Assembly (NCBI RefSeq): GCF_013201075.1
Contig: NZ_CP053708.1
Coordinates: 3,663,501 to 3,727,500, forward strand
Origin: Lichenicola cladoniae
GTDB lineage: Bacteria > Pseudomonadota > Alphaproteobacteria > Acetobacterales > Acetobacteraceae
Length of the DNA stretch: 64,000 bases
Direction: 5' to 3'
The translations under genes were made by a program, and so were the position numbers. The notes under the pieces were generated by a model. It saw nothing but the letters and a program-made list of their open reading frames with translations, was not told where the DNA came from and made no database searches. Positions 1 through 8,882 of this stretch are shown in pieces. Each line of letters starts with the position of its first letter. The stretch's first letter is position 1.

Positions 1-674
1 ATTTCGGTGCGTGGCAGGATCTTGTCGCAACCGGATGCACGGCCGGCGCAACCACTATTCTTTTGGCCAATGACAGTGTCTTTGGACCAATGCAGCCGCT
101 GGAGCCGATTTTTACCAGGATGCAGGCCCGTGACACTGACGTCTGGGGGATGGTCGAATCACGCGAGGGTGCCTGGCATCTTCAATCCTGGTTCCTGTGC
201 TTCACGGCGGCGGCTTTTGAAGCGCCGGCGGTCGAACGGGTCATGCGACTTCCGTTCCATGAAATGAGTAAAACCGAGATCGTCCTGCACGGCGAACTCG
301 GACTCGGCGTGGCGATCACGGCTGCAGGGCTCAACTGGGATGCATCCTGGTCTCCATCCAGACGCCGGCTACGACGACTGGTGCCGGGAAACCCAATGCA
401 TCTCGACTTCCTGTCCGTGATGCGATCGGGACAAGTACCGTTCATCAAGGTCGAGCTGCTGCGCGATAATCCAACCGCGGTGCGCTGGGTCGAACAGTGG
501 CGGAACCACGTGGGGGAACGGGCGATTTTTTCGGCAGACTGGATCGATCTGCACCTCGCCGACGGGGGCCGTCATACGGCGCCGCGGCAGCCACGAAGCA
601 TCAGGACCCGGCTGCTCTACGCAGCGATCAGTCGCGATCAGCCGGAGGCACTGCGCTCGCTGGTCGGCCTGTAA
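1..674 (+). CDS. Rhamnan synthesis protein F-like (RgpF family), 5' end cut off by window
   Basis: The frame is already open at base 3 and reads FGAWQDL...ILLANDSVFGP before the first ATG at 63, so this is the C-terminal part of a longer protein, not a 203-residue gene. The stretch LLANDSVFGP, followed by a DVWGMVESREGAWHLQSWF segment, is typical of the RgpF family of surface rhamnose-polysaccharide synthesis proteins. The family fits the neighbouring glycosyltransferases. It converges tail to tail with the next gene, 18 bases away. The exact enzymatic step of RgpF-type proteins is not established, and the N-terminal half cannot be assessed here. Confidence 0.75.
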   Translation, partial: FGAWQDLVATGCTAGATTILLANDSVFGPMQPLEPIFTRMQARDTDVWGMVESREGAWHLQSWFLCFTAAAFEAPAVERVMRLPFHEMSKTEIVLHGELGLGVAITAAGLNWDASWSPSRRRLRRLVPGNPMHLDFLSVMRSGQVPFIKVELLRDNPTAVRWVEQWRNHVGERAIFSADWIDLHLADGGRHTAPRQPRSIRTRLLYAAISRDQPEALRSLVGL

Positions 675-692
675 GTCGGCCGGCCAGCGTCC

Positions 693-3536
693 TCAAGGAC
701 TCGGCTGAGCCAGCCGATCGGTCACGCTGCGCAATACGCCGAGTAGTTCATCGGCTTGACGATGATAGGTGGCGAGCGCCGACGTGTGCGGATTGTTATA
801 TCGGTCAAGACGTTCCGGCACGAGAAGGAGTTCGCTGACTGCTTCAAGCAGGCCGTGTTCGCGGCCGTCGAGCGGGATCAAACGCCCGTTGACGCCATCG
901 TCGATATCCTCCGCCTGACCGCCGCCGGCCGTGGCGATCACCCAGACATCGCGGGCCAGGGCCTCGCGGACGCTGAGCCCGAAGCTCTCCTTCCATTGCG
1001 ACGGGAACAGCAGGACATCGATGCGGTCAAAGAAATCATCGAGCTCCGACTGCTTGTAGGCCGGCACGACGGTGATCTTTCCCTGCACCGTCCAGGCGGA
1101 TACGTCGATCGACCGGAAGCCGAGATTGAGCGTGTTGTCGACCAGCACGAGTTCCCAGTTGGACTGTGTCAGTGCCTCGAATGTCGCGCGGACCAGGTGG
1201 AAGCCTTTGATCGGCTCGTTGCCACCGACGAACCCGAACCGTAGCGGACTGCCCGGCTGCCTCGGCGTTCGCGCCTTCGACGGCATGCGGATGCCATTGC
1301 GATGAACCCGCACCGTCGACGGGTCCAGCCCGTTCGCCAGGTAGAGCTGGCGATGCGATTCGCTGGGCGAGAGCAGCAGGCTGGCCCGATGCAGGATACT
1401 GGTCATGATCCGCATCCGCTCGTTCAGGTGACGGGCGGCAGGCAGGCAATTCTGGCACACACGCAGGTCGATCCGGGTCTGGAAACAGTAGCGGTTGTCG
1501 CCACGGACCATGAACTGGCGATCGCAGAGCCACCACGCATCGTGCAGCGTGACCACGTAGGGAATGCCGCGCTCATGGCACAGGCGCAGGATCGAAGCGC
1601 CGAATCCCTGGATGGAATGCGCATGCACCACGTCCGGCCGCACCGCGTCCAGCATCTGGCCGAAGACCGCGACCATCGACGGGTTGTCCAGCTGGGCGAC
1701 CTGGTCGCTCGATGACGACAGGTTCGTGGCAAACACCGTGATGCCGTCCGTCGTGTAGCGGAGGATCGAGTTCGGGCGCCCGGGCAGGGCTGGCCGGGAG
1801 GCAAAGACACACAGCTCGACCCCGTCCGCCCGGTTCAGCCGTGCGGCAAGTTCCTGTGCCACGATGGTCGCGCCGCCGAAGCTTTGTGGCGTAAAGAAGA
1901 TGTTCGCGGATACCACGCGCAGCGCCTTGCGTACCGGTTCCGGCAATGGACCAGCTAGCTGCGCGACCTGCTCGCGTGCGATCCGCTCCGGTGCATAGCG
2001 GTCCATGACGTCCTGCAGAGCCTGCGCGCCCAGGCGTTGCCGCAGATCCGGGTCGAGGATCAGGCGTTCGAGCGCCGCCTCCCATTCCTGGACCGTATCG
2101 GCGAGGAGCCCGTTGCTGTCCTGCACGACGACATCGCGGAATGACTGCCGCGGCGAGACCACGGACGGCATTCCGAGGATGGCAGCTTCCTGAAACTTGA
2201 TATTGCTTTTGGCGTCGTTGAAGACCGTCGGCTCGAGCGGCGCGATCGCGATATCCGCTTCCGCGAGCAGGCCGAGATAGGCGCGGTAGTTGGTGCCGGC
2301 GATTTCCTCTATGCGGCCGGCGACGGCGGCGAACCCTTCGGGGATGGTGAGATCCCCGACGATACGCAGGCGCAGATGCGGGTGCCGCTGCAGCAGCAAC
2401 AGGATCGCCGGCGCCGCGACCACGAAGTCGGCATCGTGAGTCTTGGTGCCGGACCCGTAGACGATCGTCACCGGTCGCACGTCCGCTTCGCTGCTCAGAA
2501 TTGCCGACCGGACCTGCCGCAGGGTGGCGGCGACCTCGAGCGTTTCCGCGTCGAGCGCATTCTCCACGACGCAGGTCGTCGGAATGCCGGCCTCCCGCAT
2601 GCTCTGGGCCAGGCGTGAGGTAGACGCGATCGTGCGTCTGCAGCTCAGCATCGCCTCGCGGTAGAGCCGGATACCAGCCAGGACCTCGCGACGCAGGGCG
2701 GGTTCTAGCGTCTTGAGATTGCTGTTTTCGCGATAGAGAGCCTCGTCGAAAATGAGGTCGTCGACTTCCCACCAGGGGTCGAGCCCCAGGCGCCTGGCTT
2801 CCTCGATCATCGAGAGCACGATCGGCTCACCGGGCACCCGGTAGAAAATGACCTCGGTGCAGAACTGCAGTCCGGTCATCACATGGTCGATCTCGCGCCA
2901 GCCGATGACCTGGCAGGACCAACCAAGGCGCTCCAGCAGTTCCTGTTTTTGCCAGACGCGATATTTCGCGCATTGCGGGATGCTGAGCTCGGCAACGATA
3001 AGGATCGACGGAGACAGGAAGCCCCGCTCGACCAGGGATGGCGCTTCGTAGGGATTGACCGGCGCTTCCTGAACGGTCGCGGCCACAGCGTCCGGGACGG
3101 GCGGCTCGGTCACGCCAGGGATCGGCTTGGCCCGGCGCCATCTATGGTCCGCCAGGGGTACACGCCGCGCCAGCCGGCGACCGAGCCCTGCGGCACCTTC
3201 GGCCTGGAAGATGCCCGCAACATGATTCGCGACCTGTGCGATGGTACGGCCACTCGGGAGCCGGCCGGCGGCGAGGGCACGGACATTGCGGACAGGAACA
3301 GTCAGCCTCCAGGAGACCGAGCGCTCAAGGAGCCAGATACGATGCCGGACCTGGTCCAGACTGGCCTGGAGCCCGTCGCTTCGAAGCCCCTGCAATCTGA
3401 GGCTGGCGTTCGCACTCTCGAGCATAGCCTGGTTGTCGATGATCTCGCGTCGAAGCCGGATCAGTTCGTCAGCCGGCGCCTGGTCCGGTCGGCTGGATGC
3501 ATGAAGGCTGGTCGGAGACACCGGATCACCGTCCAT
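693..3536 (-). CDS. Two-domain GT4-type glycosyltransferase with N-terminal coiled coil
   Basis: 947 residues. A charged heptad-like segment (about 20-70) ends in SVSWRLTVPVR, a linker motif common in large polysaccharide glycosyltransferases. A first GT-B-like domain covers about 175-525, with YGSGTKTHD near 358 and SNIKFQEA near 440. A second, more canonical GT4 domain starts near 540 (SFGGATIVAQELAARL), carries VVHAHSIQG and FVGGNEPIKG (about 766), and ends with the donor-site region SQWKESFGLSVREA near 843. ATG 3536 is preceded by AGGA about nine bases upstream. It probably transfers two sugars during assembly of a surface polysaccharide on the cytoplasmic face. The first domain resembles the GT4 domain of the 5337-8882 protein, so the two genes share modular ancestry. 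Donor and acceptor are unknown. Confidence 0.85.
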   Translation of the reverse strand: MDGDPVSPTSLHASSRPDQAPADELIRLRREIIDNQAMLESANASLRLQGLRSDGLQASLDQVRHRIWLLERSVSWRLTVPVRNVRALAAGRLPSGRTIAQVANHVAGIFQAEGAAGLGRRLARRVPLADHRWRRAKPIPGVTEPPVPDAVAATVQEAPVNPYEAPSLVERGFLSPSILIVAELSIPQCAKYRVWQKQELLERLGWSCQVIGWREIDHVMTGLQFCTEVIFYRVPGEPIVLSMIEEARRLGLDPWWEVDDLIFDEALYRENSNLKTLEPALRREVLAGIRLYREAMLSCRRTIASTSRLAQSMREAGIPTTCVVENALDAETLEVAATLRQVRSAILSSEADVRPVTIVYGSGTKTHDADFVVAAPAILLLLQRHPHLRLRIVGDLTIPEGFAAVAGRIEEIAGTNYRAYLGLLAEADIAIAPLEPTVFNDAKSNIKFQEAAILGMPSVVSPRQSFRDVVVQDSNGLLADTVQEWEAALERLILDPDLRQRLGAQALQDVMDRYAPERIAREQVAQLAGPLPEPVRKALRVVSANIFFTPQSFGGATIVAQELAARLNRADGVELCVFASRPALPGRPNSILRYTTDGITVFATNLSSSSDQVAQLDNPSMVAVFGQMLDAVRPDVVHAHSIQGFGASILRLCHERGIPYVVTLHDAWWLCDRQFMVRGDNRYCFQTRIDLRVCQNCLPAARHLNERMRIMTSILHRASLLLSPSESHRQLYLANGLDPSTVRVHRNGIRMPSKARTPRQPGSPLRFGFVGGNEPIKGFHLVRATFEALTQSNWELVLVDNTLNLGFRSIDVSAWTVQGKITVVPAYKQSELDDFFDRIDVLLFPSQWKESFGLSVREALARDVWVIATAGGGQAEDIDDGVNGRLIPLDGREHGLLEAVSELLLVPERLDRYNNPHTSALATYHRQADELLGVLRSVTDRLAQPSP

Positions 3537-3566
3537 TTAAAATCCTGCCATCCAAGACGCTCTACG

Positions 3567-3596
3567 AAAAAAAACCGGGCCACGAGGGCCCGGTTT
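3567..3596 (-). terminator. Rho-independent terminator for the RTX-like gene
   Basis: Ten-base perfect stem AAACCGGGCC (3572-3581) paired with GGCCCGGTTT (3587-3596), with a five-base loop. On the minus strand it is followed by an eight-base T tract (the A run at 3567-3574). It lies 50 bases after the stop of the 3646-5010 gene and just before the start of the 693-3536 gene. The orientation of the T tract shows it serves the minus strand. Confidence 0.88.
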
Positions 3597-3645
3597 CTTG
3601 CACGTTTACTGCCAGGACCCAAGGGCCCTGGCGGAAGCGGTCGGG

Positions 3646-5010
3646 TTATGCGTCGCCGATGAAGCTGCCGGACTTCAGGTTGGTGACGTTGTTGAAGGTG
3701 ATGGTCGACTTGTCGGCCAGGGTGACCGTGGTGTTGGAACCGGAAACCACCGCGGTGCTGAGCGTCTTTGCAACTTCGTTGGCGCCGTAGCCATAAAGCT
3801 GGACCATGTTCCCGGCGGAGCTGCCGAAATCGCTGATCGTGATCGAGGCGTTACCTGCGGTGCCGTTCGCGGCGATGATGAACTGGTTCACACCGGTGCC
3901 GCCGGAGAGGGTCTGGTTACCGATGCCGGCAACCAGCGTATCGTCGCCGCTACCACCGCTGACACTGACGCCAGTTGCCGTGGATGCGTTCGTAACGAAG
4001 CCGATGAAGCCCTGGCTGCTCCCCGATCCGTTGAGTGTCTCGTTGCCGGAGCCTGCAATGACCATCCCGTGGCCGGTGTAGGTGATGTTCGAGCCGTCCG
4101 CACCGAATACGGTGGCGGTACCGTTGCCGGAGTTCACCGTCGCGTTGCCCAAGCCGCCGACGAACGTCAGCGAAGCGCTGCCGGTCTGCGTCAGGGACGT
4201 GCCGCCCGCGCCATAGACGGTTGTGTCGCCGGCTGCGTTGATGGTGTCGGACGTTCCTGCGAACACGGTCGAGGCGCCGTTCAGGGTGTAGAAGCTGTTC
4301 GTGCCGCCGACGATCAACGCACTGCCGGTGCCGCCGGAGAGGCTGGTGCTGGTGCCTGCCTTGTCGTCGACGACAAGGTTGCCGGAGCCGCCATAGATGG
4401 TGCTGTTCGTGCCGGTCAGGCTGATGGTGGCGCTGCCCGAACTGGCCAGGATGCGATCGGTGCCTTCCGAGACAACGGTATCGGCGCCGGAACCGAGATT
4501 GATCAGATTGTTGCCGGTGCCGCCATAGATCTGGGTCGCACCCGTTCCGGCGAAGATGCTGTCGTTGCCGTCGCTGGTCGCGATGCTGTAGGTGCCTGCA
4601 CCGGATCCAAGGAACAGGTTGTTCCCGCCGCCGGCGATGAACGAGCCCGACTCGTTACCCGAGATGAATGTCGCGCCGCCGATGCCGACCAGCGTGTTCA
4701 AAACGGTGCCGGTCTGGGCTGCCGAGGCATCGAGGAAGACCTGCTTGGTCGTTTCGGTCGTGATGTAGTTGTAGCCTGCCGGGAAGGTATAGAAACCGCC
4801 CTCGGTCGCCACATATTCGTTGATCTTGCCCGTGGGGGTCGGAACGGCGGTTCCGTCGCCCTCGACCGAGAAGAGAGTGCCATTGGAGGCCGCCCCGTTC
4901 ACAGCGTCATGATACGCCTGCGACAAGGAATAGGCATGGGCACCGTTGACCGTGACCGCAATCACATTCCCCGACGCGCCGACAACCGTAACTACGCCAC
5001 CACTAGCCAT
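3646..5010 (-). CDS. RTX-like beta-roll repeat protein, probable type I-secreted surface protein
   Basis: About 454 residues, almost without cysteine and rich in G, S, T, N and D. The N-terminus (VVTVVGASGNVIAVTVNG) has no Sec signal. The middle is a long run of short beta-strand repeats of the type IYGGTGNNLI, IAGSGNETLNGSG and GGSGDDTLVAG, some fitting the RTX nonapeptide GGxGxDxLx. The C-terminus has an ISDFGSSAGNMVQLYGYG segment and then an alternating T/V/N tail, typical of proteins exported by type I systems through a C-terminal signal. ATG 5016 directly abuts AGGGG, whereas ATG 5010 lies six bases after it, so 5010 is the likelier start. It has its own terminator and a palindrome upstream. 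No ABC exporter lies in this window. An adhesin or S-layer-like coat is the plausible role. Confidence 0.75.
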   Translation of the reverse strand: MASGGVVTVVGASGNVIAVTVNGAHAYSLSQAYHDAVNGAASNGTLFSVEGDGTAVPTPTGKINEYVATEGGFYTFPAGYNYITTETTKQVFLDASAAQTGTVLNTLVGIGGATFISGNESGSFIAGGGNNLFLGSGAGTYSIATSDGNDSIFAGTGATQIYGGTGNNLINLGSGADTVVSEGTDRILASSGSATISLTGTNSTIYGGSGNLVVDDKAGTSTSLSGGTGSALIVGGTNSFYTLNGASTVFAGTSDTINAAGDTTVYGAGGTSLTQTGSASLTFVGGLGNATVNSGNGTATVFGADGSNITYTGHGMVIAGSGNETLNGSGSSQGFIGFVTNASTATGVSVSGGSGDDTLVAGIGNQTLSGGTGVNQFIIAANGTAGNASITISDFGSSAGNMVQLYGYGANEVAKTLSTAVVSGSNTTVTLADKSTITFNNVTNLKSGSFIGDA

Positions 5011-5033
5011 ACTCATCCCCTGTTTATCGTCCC

Positions 5034-5051
5034 AATGACCGATCGGTCATT
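5034..5051. promoter_or_regulatory. 18-bp perfect palindrome, probable regulator operator
   Basis: AATGACCGATCGGTCATT is a perfect 18-base palindrome 24 bases upstream of the RTX-like gene start, inside the 320-base divergent intergenic region. The TGACC-N4-GGTCA spacing is of the kind bound by TetR-family dimers. This is motif resemblance only; no TetR gene is present in the window. Confidence 0.5.
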
Positions 5052-5336
5052 ACGACTGTCCGACGCGTGCAGCCGCAACCTAACAGTATTATGCCGCAGT
5101 GCAACCAAAAACCCATCTTGAAAGATGACTTGATTATGAACCGAGAATTCTTTCGAGATAATGAGACCGATCCGGAGGCGGTATAGTTAACACACCCGAT
5201 TCCGGACCGGCGTCCGCTTCTTTAGACACCTCAATTCTTAACCAATGCTTAAAAAGTGCGATTATGGGTATTCGAAGGCAGCCTTCCGTGGTCTTTTTCG
5301 AGCATTGACGGCATTCAGGCATCAGTTAAGTCCGGG

Positions 5337-8300
5337 ATGGCAATGCAGAACCAGATCGCTTCACCTGACCGCGCCGCGTCCGGCATTCCGGAACACAAGG
5401 CGGCGGCCAGCTACGGGCCGGGCCCGAATGCGATCCTGCGGCTGCTCGACCCGGCGCTCGATTCGGTATTCTCGCGCCCGACCAGGCTCGGTGTCGACAG
5501 CGCCTGGTATGGCCACCTGCCCTTCGCGGCCTGGACGGTCAGCGCCCTGCGACCGGCCCTGCTGGTCGAGCTCGGAACCCATGCCGGGGTGTCATACAGC
5601 GGTTTCTGCGAGGCGGTGATCGCCTCGGGCCTGCCGACGCGCTGCTTTGCGGTCGATGGCTGGACCGGCGACGAGCATGCCGGCTTCTATGACGACAGCG
5701 TGCTGACGGACCTGCGGGCCTTCCACGATACCCGCTACGGCACGTTCTCCCGGCTGCTGCAGATGCGCTTCGACGAGGCACTGTCGCTCTTCGCCGACGG
5801 CAGCATCGACCTCCTGCATATCGATGGACGGCACCATTTCGAGGACGTCGCGCACGACTACCGGAGCTGGCTGCCGAAGCTGTCCCCCCGGGCGATCGTG
5901 CTGTTCCACGATACCAATGTGCGCGAGCGGGATTTCGGGGTCTGGCGGTTCTGGGCGGAGGTATCGACGTCCAGCCCGAGCTTCGAATTCCTGCATGGCC
6001 ACGGGCTGGGCGTGCTGGCACCCGGCTCCGCGCCGCCTGCTGCGTTCGACGCACTGTTCGGGCTCGACGCCAATCCGGCCGCCACGGCACGCCTGCGGGA
6101 CCGGTTCGCGCTGCTCGGCGAGCGGTGGGAGGTCGAGTTCCAGCGTACGGCCGAAACTCGCGACCGCCAGGCACTCGTGGCACGTGCCGAGGTGGCTGCA
6201 GCGCTCGACTCGGAACTGGGACGTCTGCGAGCCGACATGGCGAAACAGGCGTCCGACGCCGACGAGGGCCGCTGGTCGCTCCATACCTTGCAGGCCCAGC
6301 ACGACCGGCTGCGCGACGACCTCGCACGCAGCAAGGCGGATCGCCATCAACTGGCGTTACAGGCCGCCAAGCTGGAGCAGACGGCCCTAGCTGCAGACCG
6401 CGAGCGCATCTGGAACGCCGAGATGCTCGAGACGGCCCTGAGGGATGCCGCTGCCGCGCAACAGGCGGAACGGGATGCAGGCCTGGTTCGGCAAGACGCG
6501 TTCGAACGCTTGGCTGAAGCCGAGAGCGCTGCGCGCTCCGACACCTGGGGGCAGGAGCGGGCCCGGCTGCAACGCGAGCTCGACGCGCGCGAGCTGGAGG
6601 TCGCGGCCTTGCGTGCGGATCTCGCCGTGATGCAGGCATCGTCGTCCTGGCGTCTGACCAGGCCGGGCCGGATCGTGGTGGCCCTGCTGCGCGGGGCGGC
6701 GGATGCCCGCAGCATCCAGGCGTCGGCGCCCGACGGCTATCCGATCATCACCCGCCACGATGCCGCGACGGACCTGAAGCCGGACGCTGTCGCCGACGCG
6801 CCGGACCAGCCGGATATCGGAACCACGGCACAGCCGGAGCCCATCCTACCGGTTTCGACAGAAGCGCATTCCACCGGCGCGGATGTCTCGCCCCCGGTGC
6901 CTGCGGAAGATGCAGCCGACACCTGGCATCGCCCATGGCGGCCGATCCGGCGCGTCCTGTTCGTCGCAGGCGAGCCAGGCACGCCGGGCAGCGTATACCG
7001 GACACGGCGCAACGCCGCTGCCTGCGCTGCCGCAGGCTACGAGACCGAAACCGTCGATATCTTCGACGTCAACCCGGACAACCTAGCGGCTGCCGACCTG
7101 GTCGTGTTGTGGCGCTCCGTCTACAGCGGCCACGTGCAGTCGATGATCCAGCTGGCGCACGATGCCGGCACCCGGATCGCGTTCGACGTCGACGACCTGA
7201 TCGTGAAACCGTCGCTCGCGGTGATCGAGATCATCGACGGCATCCGCACCACCTTCGTCACCGAGGCGGAAGGCCGGTCGTACTTCCAGGGAATGCAGCG
7301 AACGCTGACCTCCTGCGACGTCTGTCTCACCACGACCGAGGAACTGGCGTTGCCGATCGGCGAGTTGCACCCGATCGTCCATGTGCTGCCGAACATTTTC
7401 GACGATACGACCGCCCTTGCCTCGCGCTATGCGGTCAGGTTGCGCGCGGAACAAGCCGGCGATGGCCGGGTCAGGCTGGGCTACGCCGGCGGCACCCGCA
7501 CCCACCAGAAGGACATGGCCGCAATCGCCGGCGCCCTGGCGCGCGTGCTGCAGCAGCGGCCGGACACCCTGCTGGTGCTGTTCCGTGACGGCAGCAGCGG
7601 CGAAGGCCTGGTGCTGATCGAGGAGTTTCCCGACCTCATGCCGTTCGCGGACCGCGTCGAGTGGCGCGACATGGTGCCGCTCGCCGACCTGCCGGCCGAG
7701 CTGGCCCGGTTCGACATCTCGCTTTGTCCGCTCGAGCTCGGAAACCCGTTCTGCGAGGCCAAGAGCGAGCTCAAGTATTTCGAGTCTGCACTGGCCGGCG
7801 TGTGCCTGGTCGCCTCGCCGACCGGACCGTTCCAACGCGCGGTGCAGGACGGGATCACCGGCTTCCTCGCCGCGACACCGGACGAGTGGGAACAGGTCCT
7901 GCTCCGGCTGATCGATGACCCGGAACGGCGGGCTCGCACGGCTCGCGCTGCCTACCATCATGTGCTGTGGCAGTTCGGGCCCCGCCGGCAGATGGAGCTC
8001 TGGTCGCAGCTGCTGGACGGGCTGAATGGCGGGGTCGCCGGCGCCCGCGCATCCGAGCTGGCACTGTATCGTGGCGAGTATCGGGCCCGTGCGCTGCCCG
8101 AGGTTCCGGACAGCGACACCTTGTACTCTTATGATGCACTCGGCGAGGCGCGGGTCACCGTCGGCCTGACCTCGTACAACTACGAGGCGCATATCGGCGA
8201 GGCCCTGGATTCGGTGCTGGCGCAGACGATCGACGCGATCGACATGGTGGTGGTCGATGACGGCTCCAGCGACGGTTCGGTCGCGCTGCTGCTCGACTGG

Positions 8301-8882
8301 GCGGAGCGGCACCGGATGCGCTTCAACCGACTGCTCATCCTGAGGACGCGCGTCAATGCCGGCCTCGGCGGTGCCCGCAACGTGGTGTTCGACCAGGCCG
8401 AGACGCCGTGGATCATGGTGCTGGACTCCGACAACCGGCTGGCGCCCGAAGCCTGTGCCCGGCTGTTGCAGGCGCTCGATGCCGAGCCGGCGGCGGCATT
8501 CGCGTATCCACGCATCCGGCAGTTCGGCACGAGCGAGACGCTGATGGGCGACGCCGAGTTCGACCCGTCCCACCTCGCATCCGGCAACTATATCGACGCG
8601 ATGGCGATGGTCGCGAAATGGGCCTGGGCGGCGGCCGGCGGCTACTACGTGCGTCGCGACGCCATGGGCTGGGAGGATTTCTCGCTCTGGTGCCGGCTCG
8701 TCGAGCTCGGGCAGTTCGGGGTCGCGGTGCCGGACGAGCTCGCCGACTATCGGGTGCATGCAGGGTCGATGGTGAATGCGATCACCGAGCAGGACGACAA
8801 CAAGCGGCTGATGGTGGACTTCGTCGAGGACCGACATCCGTGGCTTCGGCTCCGCATGCGCGCGACCAGGAAGCGGCGCTGA
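5337..8882 (+). CDS. Methyltransferase / coiled-coil / GT4 / GT2 fusion glycosyltransferase
   Basis: 1181 residues from ATG 5337; earlier in-frame ATGs lie in sequence that does not look coding. Module order: a class I SAM-methyltransferase-like domain (about 60-260) with LLVELGTHAGVSYSGF, DLLHIDGRHHFEDV and VLFHDTNV; a coiled coil (about 290-430); a SSWRLTRPGR linker near 433; a GT-B domain (about 538-890) with YAGGTRTHQKDM near 715 and ELKYFESALAGV; and a GT-A/GT2 domain from about 938 with VVVDDGSSDGS and the metal-binding VLDSDN near 1030. It probably builds and caps or modifies a surface glycan at the inner membrane. It overlaps the following epimerase gene by 43 bases if the GTG at 8840 is used. 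Sugar specificity cannot be read from the sequence. Confidence 0.85.
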   Translation: MAMQNQIASPDRAASGIPEHKAAASYGPGPNAILRLLDPALDSVFSRPTRLGVDSAWYGHLPFAAWTVSALRPALLVELGTHAGVSYSGFCEAVIASGLPTRCFAVDGWTGDEHAGFYDDSVLTDLRAFHDTRYGTFSRLLQMRFDEALSLFADGSIDLLHIDGRHHFEDVAHDYRSWLPKLSPRAIVLFHDTNVRERDFGVWRFWAEVSTSSPSFEFLHGHGLGVLAPGSAPPAAFDALFGLDANPAATARLRDRFALLGERWEVEFQRTAETRDRQALVARAEVAAALDSELGRLRADMAKQASDADEGRWSLHTLQAQHDRLRDDLARSKADRHQLALQAAKLEQTALAADRERIWNAEMLETALRDAAAAQQAERDAGLVRQDAFERLAEAESAARSDTWGQERARLQRELDARELEVAALRADLAVMQASSSWRLTRPGRIVVALLRGAADARSIQASAPDGYPIITRHDAATDLKPDAVADAPDQPDIGTTAQPEPILPVSTEAHSTGADVSPPVPAEDAADTWHRPWRPIRRVLFVAGEPGTPGSVYRTRRNAAACAAAGYETETVDIFDVNPDNLAAADLVVLWRSVYSGHVQSMIQLAHDAGTRIAFDVDDLIVKPSLAVIEIIDGIRTTFVTEAEGRSYFQGMQRTLTSCDVCLTTTEELALPIGELHPIVHVLPNIFDDTTALASRYAVRLRAEQAGDGRVRLGYAGGTRTHQKDMAAIAGALARVLQQRPDTLLVLFRDGSSGEGLVLIEEFPDLMPFADRVEWRDMVPLADLPAELARFDISLCPLELGNPFCEAKSELKYFESALAGVCLVASPTGPFQRAVQDGITGFLAATPDEWEQVLLRLIDDPERRARTARAAYHHVLWQFGPRRQMELWSQLLDGLNGGVAGARASELALYRGEYRARALPEVPDSDTLYSYDALGEARVTVGLTSYNYEAHIGEALDSVLAQTIDAIDMVVVDDGSSDGSVALLLDWAERHRMRFNRLLILRTRVNAGLGGARNVVFDQAETPWIMVLDSDNRLAPEACARLLQALDAEPAAAFAYPRIRQFGTSETLMGDAEFDPSHLASGNYIDAMAMVAKWAWAAAGGYYVRRDAMGWEDFSLWCRLVELGQFGVAVPDELADYRVHAGSMVNAITEQDDNKRLMVDFVEDRHPWLRLRMRATRKRR

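Noticed and set aside
3598-5121. 507-codon plus-strand open frame
   Set aside because: Antisense to the RTX-like gene; low-complexity translation with no recognisable domain, a typical shadow of a biased repeat gene.
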